Positions 31,493 through 44,964 of a DNA stretch of 64,000 bases are shown here, one piece after another. Within the stretch, counting starts at the first letter, position 1. Each line of letters starts with the position of its first letter. The DNA comes from Chitinivorax tropicus (GTDB taxonomy: Bacteria > Pseudomonadota > Gammaproteobacteria > Burkholderiales > SCOH01), in the NCBI RefSeq assembly GCF_014202905.1, contig NZ_JACHHY010000001.1, forward strand, positions 186,001-250,000, written 5' to 3'. The notes beneath the pieces are model-generated. The model did not search any database and had not been told where the DNA came from. It was given only the letters and a program-made list of their open reading frames with translations. The translations under genes and the position numbers were made by a program.

Positions 31493-32437
31493 TCAGCCGA
31501 ACAGCTCATCCTGCTGCACCACAGCGGTGCCAAGTTTGCCCACCACGATACCTGCCGCACGGTTCGACCAACGCACTGCTTCCGACATCGGCAGACCCGC
31601 GCCCAGCATCACGCCCAGTGTTGCAATGACGGTGTCCCCCGCGCCGGATACATCATAGACCTCACGGGCCTGTGTGGGCTCATGCAACGTGCTGTCTTCA
31701 CGATACAGACTCATGCCCTCCTCGCTACGCGTGACCAGCAATGCCTCCAGGGCCAACGACTGGCGCAGTGCCTGGGCTTTGGCAGTCAGTTCGGCCTCGT
31801 CCCGCCAGCTGCCCGCCACTTGCCGGAATTCGCTACGGTTCGGCGTCAACAATGTCGCCCCCTGATAACGGCGATAATCATCCCCTTTCGGGTCAACCAA
31901 CACCACCTTGCCGGCATCGCGGGCCAGCTTCATCATGGTTTCGACATGGGTGAGACCACCTTTGCCATAGTCGGACAGAATCACGACATCATGCTCTGGC
32001 AAGGCCTCTTGAAAGTCGTCCAGTTTGGCCGCCAGGATTTCATGGCTCGGTTGCGCCTCGAAATCGATACGGATCAATTGTTGCTGGCGCGCAATCACCC
32101 GCAGCTTGATGATGGTGGAGATGGTGGCATCCCGCAGCAACGAGCACTTCACGCCCGAGCTGGCCATCAGCTTTTCCAGGGCAGTGCCCGCTTCATCATC
32201 CCCCACCACTGACAGCAAGGTGACCTGCGCACCCAATGAGGCTGCATTGCGGGCGACATTGGCCGCCCCACCAGCCCGCTCTTCGCTGCGGTTGACCAGC
32301 GCAACCGGCACCGGCGCCTCGGGTGAGATCCGATTGACATCGCCAAACCAATAGCGATCCAACATGACATCCCCTACCACCAGAATACGGGCGCCATGAA
32401 TGGCTGATTTCAATTGATCGACTTGAGCGCGATCCAT
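31493..32437 (-). CDS. hldE: D-glycero-beta-D-manno-heptose-7-phosphate kinase (HldE kinase domain only)
   Basis: 314 residues from ATG at 32437 (AAGGAAG site upstream). It is a PfkB-type sugar kinase: ILVVGDVMLDRYWFGDVNRISPEAPVPV, RAGGAANVARN, and the catalytic GAGDTVIATL near the C-terminus. The nucleotidyltransferase half found in E. coli HldE is absent, so this is the split RfaE1-type form and the adenylyltransferase must be encoded elsewhere. It feeds HldD, the next gene. Confidence 0.92.
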   Translation of the reverse strand: MDRAQVDQLKSAIHGARILVVGDVMLDRYWFGDVNRISPEAPVPVALVNRSEERAGGAANVARNAASLGAQVTLLSVVGDDEAGTALEKLMASSGVKCSLLRDATISTIIKLRVIARQQQLIRIDFEAQPSHEILAAKLDDFQEALPEHDVVILSDYGKGGLTHVETMMKLARDAGKVVLVDPKGDDYRRYQGATLLTPNRSEFRQVAGSWRDEAELTAKAQALRQSLALEALLVTRSEEGMSLYREDSTLHEPTQAREVYDVSGAGDTVIATLGVMLGAGLPMSEAVRWSNRAAGIVVGKLGTAVVQQDELFG

Positions 32438-32460
32438 CTGTCTTCCTTCTGTTCCATACC

Positions 32461-32483
32461 AAAACCGGCGTCTGTCACGCCGG
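32461..32483 (-). terminator. Hairpin between ugd and hldE
   Basis: 7-bp GC-rich stem CCGGCGT / ACGCCGG, loop of 5, followed on the minus strand by TTTT. The T-run is short, so it may only weaken readthrough into hldE rather than stop it. Confidence 0.5.
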
Positions 32484-32512
32484 CTGGGTGTCCCATCACA
32501 CACCGACTGGGG

Positions 32513-33835
32513 TCATTTACGGCCAATGGCGTCGTATTCCAACTCAAAGCCCCGCACCAGGGCTGGGTCATACATATTGCGGCCATCCACGATCAGCGGT
32601 CGCTTCAATGCCGCCTTGATCCCTGGGAAGTCCGGGCTGCGGAATTCCTTCCACTCGGTCACGATCAGCAGCGCATCAGCGCCTTCCAATGCATTCATCG
32701 GTGAGCTGGCATATCGCACGCCCTCCACATTGCCCAGTATCCGTTGTGCCTCATGCACAGCGATCGGATCATAGGCAGTCACGGTGGCACCACGCTCCAG
32801 CAGGCCACGGATGATCACCAGGCTGGGCGCGTCACGCATATCGTCGGTATTGGGCTTGAACGCCAACCCCCACAATGCGAAATGTCGGCCCTGCAAGTCG
32901 CCATCGAAGTGTTTATCGAGCTTTTGCAGCATACGGAACTTCTGAGCATCGTTGACCCGCTCCACCGCATTCAGCACATGCAGATTGATGCCGTTTTCAC
33001 TGGCGGTGCGTTGCAGAGCCTGCACATCCTTCGGGAAGCAGGAGCCGCCATAGCCCACACCGGGGTACAGAAAGTGATACCCGATGCGCGGATCAGAGCC
33101 GATCCCTTTACGGACATGCTCGATATCCGCCCCCATGACCTCCGCCAGATTGGCAAGCTCGTTCATGAAGCTGATACGCGTCGCCAGCATGGCGTTGGCA
33201 GCATACTTGGTCAATTCTGCAGAACGCACATCCATGATGATGATGCGCTCATGATTGCGCTGGAAAGGCTGATACAGATTGCGCATCAGACTGAGGGCCC
33301 GTTCATCGTCCGCACCGATCACCACCCGGTCTGGCCGCATGAAATCATCGACGGCAGCGCCTTCCTTGAGGAATTCAGGATTCGACACCACGCTGTAATC
33401 GATCTGCACGCCGCGCTGGGCCAGCTCCTCACGGATGGCCTCACGAACACGATCGGCGGTGCCGACTGGCACGGTGGATTTATCCACCACCACTTTGTAT
33501 TCCGCCATATGACGACCGATATTACGCGCAGCAGCCACCACATATTGCAAATCAGCCGAGCCGTCTTCATCTGGCGGGGTGCCGACCGCGATGAACTGCA
33601 AGGTGCCATGGGCAACGCTGGCCTCGACACTGGTGGTGAACGCCAAGCGCCCTGCTGCCACATTACGCTTGACCATGACTTCCAGGCCAGGCTCATAGAT
33701 GGGGATGCCGCCATTGTTGAGGATCTCGATCTTGCGCGGATCGACATCCAGACACAGCACATTGTTGCCCATCTCAGCCAGGCATGCGCCGGTGACCAAA
33801 CCCACATAACCCGTTCCAATAATACTGATCTTCAC
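32513..33835 (-). CDS. ugd: UDP-glucose 6-dehydrogenase
   Basis: 440 residues. N-terminal NAD fold ([22 protein letters not shown]), substrate-binding ESTVPVGT-like [14 protein letters not shown], and the catalytic cysteine in [16 protein letters not shown]. It oxidises UDP-glucose (from GalU, 4.4-5.3 kb) to UDP-glucuronate for capsule or lipid A modification. The start is 16 bases downstream of the pyrF stop. Confidence 0.95.
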   Translation of the reverse strand: MKISIIGTGYVGLVTGACLAEMGNNVLCLDVDPRKIEILNNGGIPIYEPGLEVMVKRNVAAGRLAFTTSVEASVAHGTLQFIAVGTPPDEDGSADLQYVVAAARNIGRHMAEYKVVVDKSTVPVGTADRVREAIREELAQRGVQIDYSVVSNPEFLKEGAAVDDFMRPDRVVIGADDERALSLMRNLYQPFQRNHERIIIMDVRSAELTKYAANAMLATRISFMNELANLAEVMGADIEHVRKGIGSDPRIGYHFLYPGVGYGGSCFPKDVQALQRTASENGINLHVLNAVERVNDAQKFRMLQKLDKHFDGDLQGRHFALWGLAFKPNTDDMRDAPSLVIIRGLLERGATVTAYDPIAVHEAQRILGNVEGVRYASSPMNALEGADALLIVTEWKEFRSPDFPGIKAALKRPLIVDGRNMYDPALVRGFELEYDAIGRK

Positions 33836-33851
33836 AATTCGAATCCTTCAA

Positions 33852-34559
33852 TCAATTCTGAGCGATAGCATCGCGAATACGCATCAATGCAGCCACGGGA
33901 TCATCCGCACGGGTGATCGGGCGACCAATGACCAGATAGTCCGACCCAGCCTGGATCGCCGCCTCCGGCGTCATGACCCGGGATTGATCGTCCAGACCAG
34001 CATCCGCTGGACGGATGCCGGGCGTCACCAACTTGAAATCCGCCCCATGCTGGGCTTTCAGCTGGGCGGCCTCCTGCGCGGAGCACACCACGCCATCCAG
34101 GCCACAATCCTTGGCCAACGCGGCCAACCGACCCACCATGGCTGCCGGGTCGGGGTTGAGGCCCACTTCTGCCAACTGAGTGGCATCCATACTGGTCAGG
34201 ATGGTCACGCCGATCAGCAAGGGCCGCTGTGACAAACCCGACAATGCCTCGCGGGTGGTTTCCATCATCTTGCGGCCACCCAGCGCGTGGATATTGACCA
34301 TCCACACACCCAAATTGGCCGCTGCCTTACAAGCCTGAGCGACGGTGTTGGGAATGTCGTGGAATTTCAGATCGAGAAATACATCAAACCCTGTCTTGAT
34401 CAACTGCTCCACAAAGCGAGGGCCTTCTGCTGTGAACAATTCCTTACCGACTTTCAAGCGGCACAGGGATGGATCGACGCGGCCCACGAATTGCATGGCC
34501 GTCGCCGCATTGGCATAGTCCAGCGGCACAATTATTTTTGGATCATATTGAGAGGTCAT
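33852..34559 (-). CDS. pyrF: Orotidine 5'-phosphate decarboxylase
   Basis: 235 residues from ATG at 34559; the frame is open far upstream through lapB, but the family N-terminus ([14 protein letters not shown]) sets the start. The catalytic motif is [13 protein letters not shown], with VNIHALGG and TPGIRP further on. It makes UMP in pyrimidine synthesis. It sits 25 bases after lapB, in the conserved lapB-pyrF order. Confidence 0.95.
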   Translation of the reverse strand: MTSQYDPKIIVPLDYANAATAMQFVGRVDPSLCRLKVGKELFTAEGPRFVEQLIKTGFDVFLDLKFHDIPNTVAQACKAAANLGVWMVNIHALGGRKMMETTREALSGLSQRPLLIGVTILTSMDATQLAEVGLNPDPAAMVGRLAALAKDCGLDGVVCSAQEAAQLKAQHGADFKLVTPGIRPADAGLDDQSRVMTPEAAIQAGSDYLVIGRPITRADDPVAALMRIRDAIAQN

Positions 34560-34584
34560 GACTATCCTGTTTATTTGAATATAT

Positions 34585-35754
34585 TCAGGTGACGCGGGCT
34601 CCACCGCCCAACTTGGGCAGATAACTCTCCCAGCCTGCGCAGCCCGGGCAATGCCAATAATATTGTCGAGCGCGGAAACCGCACTGCTGGCATTGATACA
34701 TGGCCAATTTCTTGGTGTGTTCGTGCAATAGATTGCGGACCGCTTCCAGATCCGGGCGGCGCTCTGCGGCCACATAATGCAGCTCCACCTCGACCAGCGA
34801 GCGCAAACCCAGCAGCGAGGCATTCCGACGCAACTCGGCGTACAGAAACTCCTTGGCGGTATCCAGCCCATCCAGCTCACTGATGGCCTGGAACACCTGA
34901 TCGACGATATCGAGCGATGGATAGCTGGTCAGATAGGTGCGCAACAACTGCACTCCCTCGGCAGGCCGACCGGCTTGTTTATAGGCTTCCATCAAACGGC
35001 TACCCACCAGTGACAGGTATTGCGGGTCCTGGTTTTCGATCCGTTTCCAATGCTCGATGGCGTCGTCCAATTCACCTGCAGCCATGGCGATATCCCCCAG
35101 CAGCATGTTGGCACGCACGCATTTGCGGTGGATCTGCAAGGCCTTTTCGAGATTGCCGCGTGCCTGCTCGGGCTGCGAATTGGCAATATCCCGCTGTGCC
35201 ATTTCGCAGTGGAATTCCGCCACTTCGTTCTGGAATGACGCCGTCCCATCCGCCAAGCGGTTGGCGGTCTCGATGGCCTTCTCCCAGTTCTTTTCCAGCT
35301 GGTAGATGTCCAGCAGTTGCTGGCTGGCGGTGCGTGCGTAAGGCGAATCCGCCAGTTTCTGCAGCATCTCCTCTGCCCGGTCGAACAGGCCAGCTTTCAC
35401 GAAATCCAGCGCCAGCTCGTATTGCCCTTTGAGCCTTTGCTCTGCCGAGATGTCATTTCTGGCCAACAGATTCTGATGGATCAAGATGGCGCGCTCATGT
35501 TCACCTTTGCGGCGGAACATGCTGCCCAGAGCGAAATTGAGATCTACCGAGTGAGGGTCGCTCTTGATGATTTCAGCGAATTCCGCAATGGCCTTGTCCT
35601 GCTCTTCGTTCAGCAGAAAATTCAAGCCTTTGTAATAGGCCAGCGGCAATTTACGTGTTTCACGCAACAGTTGCCGAATGTCGATCCGGGCGGCCAACCA
35701 GCCCATGCCAAAAAACAAGGGGGGCAGTACCAACCACCATAACTCCATATCCAC
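34585..35754 (-). CDS. lapB: Lipopolysaccharide assembly protein LapB (YciM)
   Basis: 389 residues, the same length as E. coli LapB. The start is GTG at 35754, which has AGGAAT 6 bases upstream; an ATG two codons later is the alternative. One N-terminal membrane anchor ([20 protein letters not shown]) is followed by TPR repeats (residues 40-340) and a C-terminal rubredoxin-like metal site ([18 protein letters not shown]). It regulates LpxC turnover and lipopolysaccharide assembly with LapA, which is encoded upstream. Confidence 0.93.
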   Translation of the reverse strand: MDMELWWLVLPPLFFGMGWLAARIDIRQLLRETRKLPLAYYKGLNFLLNEEQDKAIAEFAEIIKSDPHSVDLNFALGSMFRRKGEHERAILIHQNLLARNDISAEQRLKGQYELALDFVKAGLFDRAEEMLQKLADSPYARTASQQLLDIYQLEKNWEKAIETANRLADGTASFQNEVAEFHCEMAQRDIANSQPEQARGNLEKALQIHRKCVRANMLLGDIAMAAGELDDAIEHWKRIENQDPQYLSLVGSRLMEAYKQAGRPAEGVQLLRTYLTSYPSLDIVDQVFQAISELDGLDTAKEFLYAELRRNASLLGLRSLVEVELHYVAAERRPDLEAVRNLLHEHTKKLAMYQCQQCGFRARQYYWHCPGCAGWESYLPKLGGGARVT

Positions 35755-35871
35755 GCGGGTATTCCTAAATCAGCTTTACAGGTGTTATTGACAGGTGTTG
35801 CTGTATGGAGCATTGCATCAGCCTCGCCCCGAACACGCGAAAGACCAGGCGGGTCAGCCCTGAATCAGGCG

Positions 35872-36162
35872 TCAGATCACCACATCTGGTTGTTGTGGGC
35901 CGCTTTGTGTCAGCGTGCCACGGCTGCGCAGTTCTTTTTTGAGCACCAGTATTTCACGGCGCAGCTTCAGCAATTGTCCCAGACCAGCCAGCAACCCAAA
36001 GGCAGCGCCGATGCTGAAGAATACCAACAGCATCAGTATCAAGGGTGCTTGCCATTCATAGCCCAGAAAGTAACGGAGTGACACGGTTTGGCTGTTATGC
36101 AGCGCAAAACCCAAGAACAAGAGGAAAACAACGAACTGCAGGGCCCAGATGAAATAACGCAT
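35872..36162 (-). CDS. lapA: Lipopolysaccharide assembly protein LapA-like (DUF1049)
   Basis: 96 residues from ATG at 36162; the frame is open 41 codons upstream without support. Two membrane segments (FIWALQFVVFLLFLGFALHN and APLILMLLVFFSIGAAFGLLAGL) are followed by a short basic coiled tail (LKLRREILVLKKELRSRG). The N-S-Q/V-S-L-R turn between the segments is typical of LapA. It partners LapB, encoded 117 bases downstream. The usual ihfB gene is not next to it here. Confidence 0.88.
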   Translation of the reverse strand: MRYFIWALQFVVFLLFLGFALHNSQTVSLRYFLGYEWQAPLILMLLVFFSIGAAFGLLAGLGQLLKLRREILVLKKELRSRGTLTQSGPQQPDVVI

Positions 36163-36283
36163 CACGATCAGGTCTCTTTGGCAGGTCTGGATAACCGCGC
36201 ATTTTACCCGATAGACGGCCATTCGCGTTAGCAAGGCGTACAAATAAAGTTGCAAGTACGCAACAGTCATCAATCCACGGCAC

Positions 36284-36318
36284 AAAAAAGCAACAACCCC
36301 GGATGCCCGGGGTTGTTG
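36284..36318 (-). terminator. Intrinsic terminator after the O-methyltransferase gene
   Basis: 12-bp stem (CAACAACCCCGG / CCGGGGTTGTTG) with a 4-base loop, then on the minus strand CTTTTTT. It separates the methyltransferase transcript from lapA. Confidence 0.92.
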
Positions 36319-36348
36319 GTGCGCTCCAAACTGCCGGACAGACCATCG

Positions 36349-37014
36349 CTACCGCTTGCGTGCCAGCGTGATGCCATCACTCAACGGCAACAGGGTGAGA
36401 TCGATGCGATCATCCCGATGCAATTTACGATTCAAGGCTTGCAGGGCACGGGTATCGGCATCCAGATCATCAGCGGGTCGGGCCACCGCGCCACCCCACA
36501 GCACATTGTCGATCATGATCAGCCCGCCGGGCCGCAACAGGGTCAAGCACTGCTCGTAATAGTGGTCGTAACTGATTTTGTCTGCATCGATGAAGGCAAA
36601 ATCGTAACTGCTCGCCTCACCTGCTGCGATGCGGGCTTGCAGGGTATCCACCGCTGGCGCCAGTTGCAGGTCGATCTTGTGCGCCACCCCGGCTCGCTGC
36701 CAATATGGTTTGCCGATACTGGTGAATTCCTCACTGATGTCGCAGGCCAACAGATATCCTGTGGGTGGCAGCGCCAGCGCCACGGAAAGCGCACTGTAGC
36801 CAGTGAACACACCCACCTCGATGGCGCGGCTCACCCCCAGCAACTTGATCAGCAGCGCCATCAACTGCCCTTGCTCGGGTGAGATCTGCATTCTGGCTCG
36901 CTCATGCTGGGCCGTCACCTTGCGCAGTGCTGCCTGTTCCGGGTGCTCATGCAATGAGTGATCCAGCACATACTGATAGAGTGTATCGTCGAGATTCAAT
37001 GTACGTCGGGACAT
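36349..37014 (-). CDS. SAM-dependent O-methyltransferase (family 3)
   Basis: 221 residues from ATG at 37014. It resembles the caffeoyl-CoA/catechol O-methyltransferase-like bacterial group: ISPEQGQLMALLIKLLGVSRAIEVGVFTGYSALSVALALP (SAM loop near 60-75), ACDIS, YDFAFIDADKISYDHYYEQCL (metal/acceptor site) and MIDNVLWGG. The acceptor is unknown. It lies 21 bases after the thioredoxin-fold gene on the same strand and ends in a strong terminator. Confidence 0.88.
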   Translation of the reverse strand: MSRRTLNLDDTLYQYVLDHSLHEHPEQAALRKVTAQHERARMQISPEQGQLMALLIKLLGVSRAIEVGVFTGYSALSVALALPPTGYLLACDISEEFTSIGKPYWQRAGVAHKIDLQLAPAVDTLQARIAAGEASSYDFAFIDADKISYDHYYEQCLTLLRPGGLIMIDNVLWGGAVARPADDLDADTRALQALNRKLHRDDRIDLTLLPLSDGITLARKR

Positions 37015-37035
37015 GGTATACCTGATCAAATGGGC

Positions 37036-38589
37036 CTATGCGGCGCCGGGTTTCCGATCCATTACCTGCACCAAGCCCTGGCAGACCTGTCGCTGCGGGT
37101 CTTCTGTCGAGAGCGCTTGGCACAATCCATCCAGCTGCCCCTTCACCTTGGTGACCACGCTCTCGTGCTGGCCTTGTTGATTCCACCCGGCCAGTTTCAA
37201 GGCTATCTTCTCCAGCGAGCGGCGGTTACGCTCATAAAAGACATTGGATTGACCATTCAGCTCGTTCAGGATCTGATGGACGGCCTGATCGATGCGTGGC
37301 TCGTCTTCTGGTGACAACTCCAGCAGTCCCAGCACATAGCTCGCCCCCCACTGCAAGCGGGTGGCCGGGCCTTCGGACGTGGCATAGGCCTTTTCATACC
37401 ATGTCAGCGCCTGCGCCTTGTCGCCACGCTTCTTGGCATTGCCAGCCAACGACAGCATGAAATAGTAAGGGGAATGTGACTTGCTCAATTCCGCAGTCAG
37501 CAGCTGATCTGCCTCGGGCATCAAGCCCACCTCTGTCAAAGTGTAGGCCGCCGTGCTGATGACGGCCTGGCGCTCGAACCGATCCTGGGTCATCTGGTCG
37601 GCCTTGGCCACCTGCTGCCGCACGGCCTGCTGCAGCGCAACAGACGGCGTCTTGCCATCAAGCTTGGCCAGTGCAACACGCGAGGTCAACGCAGACAGGC
37701 GATCAGCGGTGGATAGCGATGGATCTTGACTCAGCCGCTGCAATACCTTGTCCCAGCTCGCCAGCAGCCGATCACGTTGCACGCCTTGCTTTTCGATCAG
37801 CGGTACGATGTCGGACGCATAGCCGGTCAGGATGTCGAAATTCTGCCGAGCCAGTCGGGCATTGGCCAACACGCTGGCCACATGGCGGGCCGCCACACGG
37901 CGCGACGGCTCATCCAGTGCAGGCTGCCCCTCGTTTGCCGCAGCCAGGGCCTTCAACATCAGCCGGGCCGCCGTTTCACGCTGCGGGCATTTCGCGCCCA
38001 AGGCATACAGAACTGCAGCTCGCTTTTCAGGCTCGACCAACTTGGCTTCATCGGTATCCCATGAGTAGTCTGCCAGCAGCCGCCAGTCATTGGCATGCAG
38101 GGTCGTCTTGCCATCCTGGGCTCGGGCCAGCACCATCCCGACCGGCAAGGCGGATGACATACCCAGATCCAACACCTGCAGATAACGTCGCAGATCCAAC
38201 TCACCGGGCAAGCGGGTGATCTCCGTGCCATCGGGCTTGAACAAGATCATGGTGGGGTAGCCACGCACCTGGAATCGCTCGCCCAGCTGCTGGGCATTGG
38301 GGCTGTCGCCATCCAGATAGACCGGCACAAAGGAACGCGACCGGTCAATAAAGGCCTGCTGGTTGAAGATGGTCGCCTTGACCTGATTGCAAGGCGGACA
38401 CCATGCCGCCCCCCAATACAGGAACAAGGGCTTCTGGTTGGCTTTGGCCAACGCGAAGGCAGCATCCACATCGCCTTTCTGCCAATCGATGCCCGCCATC
38501 GCCACCGCACCAGTATCTGCCGCCAGGACAGGCAGCCCAGGCAGGCCCACCACCATCAGGCCCGCCCAAAGAATCGGCCATTGTTTCAT
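37036..38589 (-). CDS. Periplasmic thioredoxin-fold protein with long C-terminal repeat region
   Basis: 517 residues from ATG at 38589 (GGGAGGGG upstream). A signal peptide (LWAGLMVVGLPGLPVLAA) precedes a thioredoxin-like domain near 45-150 with the redox site WCPPC and the cis-proline loop RGYPTM. The remaining 360 residues are helical and TPR-like, with no recognised domain. It is probably a thiol reductase or chaperone in the periplasm. It is much longer than TlpA or DsbE. The O-methyltransferase gene is likely co-transcribed. Confidence 0.8.
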   Translation of the reverse strand: MKQWPILWAGLMVVGLPGLPVLAADTGAVAMAGIDWQKGDVDAAFALAKANQKPLFLYWGAAWCPPCNQVKATIFNQQAFIDRSRSFVPVYLDGDSPNAQQLGERFQVRGYPTMILFKPDGTEITRLPGELDLRRYLQVLDLGMSSALPVGMVLARAQDGKTTLHANDWRLLADYSWDTDEAKLVEPEKRAAVLYALGAKCPQRETAARLMLKALAAANEGQPALDEPSRRVAARHVASVLANARLARQNFDILTGYASDIVPLIEKQGVQRDRLLASWDKVLQRLSQDPSLSTADRLSALTSRVALAKLDGKTPSVALQQAVRQQVAKADQMTQDRFERQAVISTAAYTLTEVGLMPEADQLLTAELSKSHSPYYFMLSLAGNAKKRGDKAQALTWYEKAYATSEGPATRLQWGASYVLGLLELSPEDEPRIDQAVHQILNELNGQSNVFYERNRRSLEKIALKLAGWNQQGQHESVVTKVKGQLDGLCQALSTEDPQRQVCQGLVQVMDRKPGAA

Positions 38590-38971
38590 GCTCACCCCTC
38601 CCAATGAGATACCGCATGATAATCCAGCTTTTACATCCTGTAGAGGTGGTTCTGCCACCTTGATTTCAGCAACACGTAAATATCAGCCCGGTCGCCAGCC
38701 AGCAAAAGCACACATCGACAATACATCCTTATATCCGAATAGCAAATACAATCAATATCACCCACAAATCAGGCCAGAAACAGCATCAAACAACATAATG
38801 ATTAATATGAATATTTACCATACTTCAAATTTACCTATTTCGAATTAAATCATGAATCATATGAATTGAAATATTCACCCAATCCATCTAAATATTGAAG
38901 CAACGATGTGAACCTGTTTTAACACGCAACGCCATCTGATCACCGGACCCATTTCAGCAGAGGAAGTGCAA
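38590..38971. other. A/T-rich divergent intergenic region
   Basis: 382 bases between divergent genes. The part from about 38690 to 38880 is distinctly A/T-rich compared with flanking genes. I saw no gene, repeat or clear operator. Confidence 0.5.
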
Positions 38972-42724
<3,753 letters not shown>

Positions 42725-42750
42725 GCCCAGCTGACACAGGGACCTCCACC

Positions 42751-44958
42751 ATGGCCGCCAATGACACCTCTCCTACCGCAGTACGGATTCCCCCATTCAT
42801 CCAGACGGTACTGTTGGTGGATGACAAACAGGAGAACCGCGTGGCGCTGGAGGCCATGTTGGATGATGGACAGATCCATTTCCTGCATGCCAGCTCGGGC
42901 GCAACCGCACTGAAAATGCTGCTGAACACCGAGGTATCCTTGGTGCTGCTGGACGTGTCGATGCCGGGCATGGATGGCTACGAAGTGCTACAGATGATGC
43001 GCAGCACCCGCAGCACGCGCCATATCCCGGTGATCATGCTGACCGCCTTCCTGCGCGACGAGATGGAGACCTTACGTGGCTATCAAGCAGGGGCCATTGA
43101 GTTCCTGACCAAACCGATCAACAGCGTCATGTTGCGCTGTAAGGTCATGCAGTTTCTGGCGCTGAACCAACAAAAGCATCAGCTCAAGATCGCCTATGAG
43201 CGGCTGGACACCCAGAAAGCCTATTACGAATCCATGCTCAATGCCGCCGGCGAGGGCGTGATCGGGCTTTCCACCGAGGGCGAGGTGCGATTCGCCAACC
43301 CAGCCGCCTTGAATCTGCTGCAGCTCCCTCAGCCTGATCTGCTGGATCAACCTTTTCGCAGCTTTTATCCCCCGCTTGAGGAACAGCCCAACCATTGGGA
43401 AGCATCCGACTTTTACCTGGCCTGGTCGGAAAAACGTGAGATCCGAGTAGAGGAAGCGCTGTTCGGCTCCACCCAACGGGATGCCTTTCCCGTTCAATAC
43501 ACCTGCTCGCCCTTGGCTGGCTGCACCAAGGGCACCGTGGTGGTGTTCGTGGACATCACCCAACGCAAGGCACTGGAAAACCAGCTGCGGATGCAAGCCA
43601 TGACCGATCACCTGACCGGGCTCTACAATCGTGCTGGATTCAAGGCCGCGCTGCTGCACGCGCTGGCACGCTGCACCCGCCACCACGGCCAGATGGCACT
43701 TTTGCTGATCGATCTGGATCGATTCAAACAGGTGAACGACACCCTTGGTCACGAAAGCGGCGATAAGCTCTTGCAGGCCGTAGCTGATCGCTTGAGACAC
43801 ACCGTCCGCCAAGCAGACACACTGGCGCGGTTGGGCGGCGATGAATTCACAGTCATTCTGGAGCATCTGGACGGGGCGGAGGACGCCGCCTACTGCGCCG
43901 CCAAGATCATCGAGGCCCTCAAGCACCCCTTCCAGATCCAGGACATGGAGCTGATCATCGGCGCAAGTGTCGGCATCGCCACCTATCCGGCGTGTGGCGA
44001 CAACCCGGTCGCGCTGATGCAGGCTGCAGATGTCGCGATGTACCGGGCCAAAAGCGATGGCCGCAACCTCTACCATTTCTTCACCCAGGAAATGAATGAC
44101 CGGGCGCGGACCAAGATGGTATTGGAACAAAGCCTGCACCATGCGCTCACTGGCCAGCAGCTGCGGCTGGTGTATCAGCCACAGATCGATCTACGGACGG
44201 GCCAGATCATCGGCCTGGAGGCCCTGTTGCGCTGGCAGCACCCGACAGCAGGCTTGGTCTCCCCCGCAACCTTTGTCCCACTGCTGGAGGAAACCGGCCT
44301 GATCGTGCCGGTTGGCAACTGGATCATCAAGACAGTGTGTGCGCAGCGCCAAGACTGGAATCGGCGGCATGTGCTACCGGAGGACTGCAAAATCGCCATC
44401 AATATCTCGCCACGGCAATTCGTGGATGAGAACCTAGCACGCATGCTCCGCCAGCATCTGCACCAGCACCAGATCAACCCGGCTTCGATCGAGCTGGAGC
44501 TGACGGAAAACATGCTGATGCAGGAAAATGAACAGACCCTGCACATTCTCCACCAACTGCATCAGCTGGCCGTGTCGTTGTCGATCGATGATTTCGGCAC
44601 CGGCTATTCCTCATTCAGCTACATCAAGCGTTTCAATCTGGATGCGTTGAAGATCGACAAGAGCTTTGTGGATCAACTGGCGGAATCGGAACGGGATGTG
44701 GCCATCGTCGCCTCTATCATCGATCTGGCCCACAACCTGCGCATGAAGACCATCGCGGAGGGTGTGGAAACCAAAGCCCAGCTGGATGTGCTGACCTGCC
44801 TGGGGTGCGACATCATTCAAGGCTTCTATTACTCCCCGCCCTGCCAGGTGGCAGAGCTGGAGAGCTTGATCAGCAACAGCATGACAGCAGGTATGCCTCT
44901 GCGACCAAACCACATGCCGAGCCAAGCCGGCATGCCACCACCAGCGCCGTCCTGTTGA
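42751..44958 (+). CDS. Response regulator REC-PAS-GGDEF-EAL
   Basis: 735 residues. The receiver (VLLVDDKQENR, phospho-acceptor D68 in LLDVSMPGMDG, LTAF, KPI) is followed by a PAS-like segment (near 155-270), GGDEF (G362-F366) with the inhibitory site RQAD placed five residues before it, and EAL (E490 in GLEALLRW; NISPRQF, ELTENML, IDDFGTG, KIDKSF, AEGVET). Both catalytic domains look intact. It starts 26 bases after the hybrid kinase, so the two probably form a phosphorelay that sets c-di-GMP. Its stop is 6 bases from the convergent amn stop. Confidence 0.93.
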   Translation: MAANDTSPTAVRIPPFIQTVLLVDDKQENRVALEAMLDDGQIHFLHASSGATALKMLLNTEVSLVLLDVSMPGMDGYEVLQMMRSTRSTRHIPVIMLTAFLRDEMETLRGYQAGAIEFLTKPINSVMLRCKVMQFLALNQQKHQLKIAYERLDTQKAYYESMLNAAGEGVIGLSTEGEVRFANPAALNLLQLPQPDLLDQPFRSFYPPLEEQPNHWEASDFYLAWSEKREIRVEEALFGSTQRDAFPVQYTCSPLAGCTKGTVVVFVDITQRKALENQLRMQAMTDHLTGLYNRAGFKAALLHALARCTRHHGQMALLLIDLDRFKQVNDTLGHESGDKLLQAVADRLRHTVRQADTLARLGGDEFTVILEHLDGAEDAAYCAAKIIEALKHPFQIQDMELIIGASVGIATYPACGDNPVALMQAADVAMYRAKSDGRNLYHFFTQEMNDRARTKMVLEQSLHHALTGQQLRLVYQPQIDLRTGQIIGLEALLRWQHPTAGLVSPATFVPLLEETGLIVPVGNWIIKTVCAQRQDWNRRHVLPEDCKIAINISPRQFVDENLARMLRQHLHQHQINPASIELELTENMLMQENEQTLHILHQLHQLAVSLSIDDFGTGYSSFSYIKRFNLDALKIDKSFVDQLAESERDVAIVASIIDLAHNLRMKTIAEGVETKAQLDVLTCLGCDIIQGFYYSPPCQVAELESLISNSMTAGMPLRPNHMPSQAGMPPPAPSC

Positions 44959-44964
44959 CAACAC

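Noticed and set aside
32744-33868. 374-codon plus-strand frame opposite ugd
   Set aside because: The composition is that of a codon-phase shadow and ugd is unambiguous on the other strand.
43072-44142. 356-codon minus-strand frame opposite the REC-GGDEF-EAL gene
   Set aside because: It overlaps catalytic GGDEF codons of a clear gene and shows no motif.
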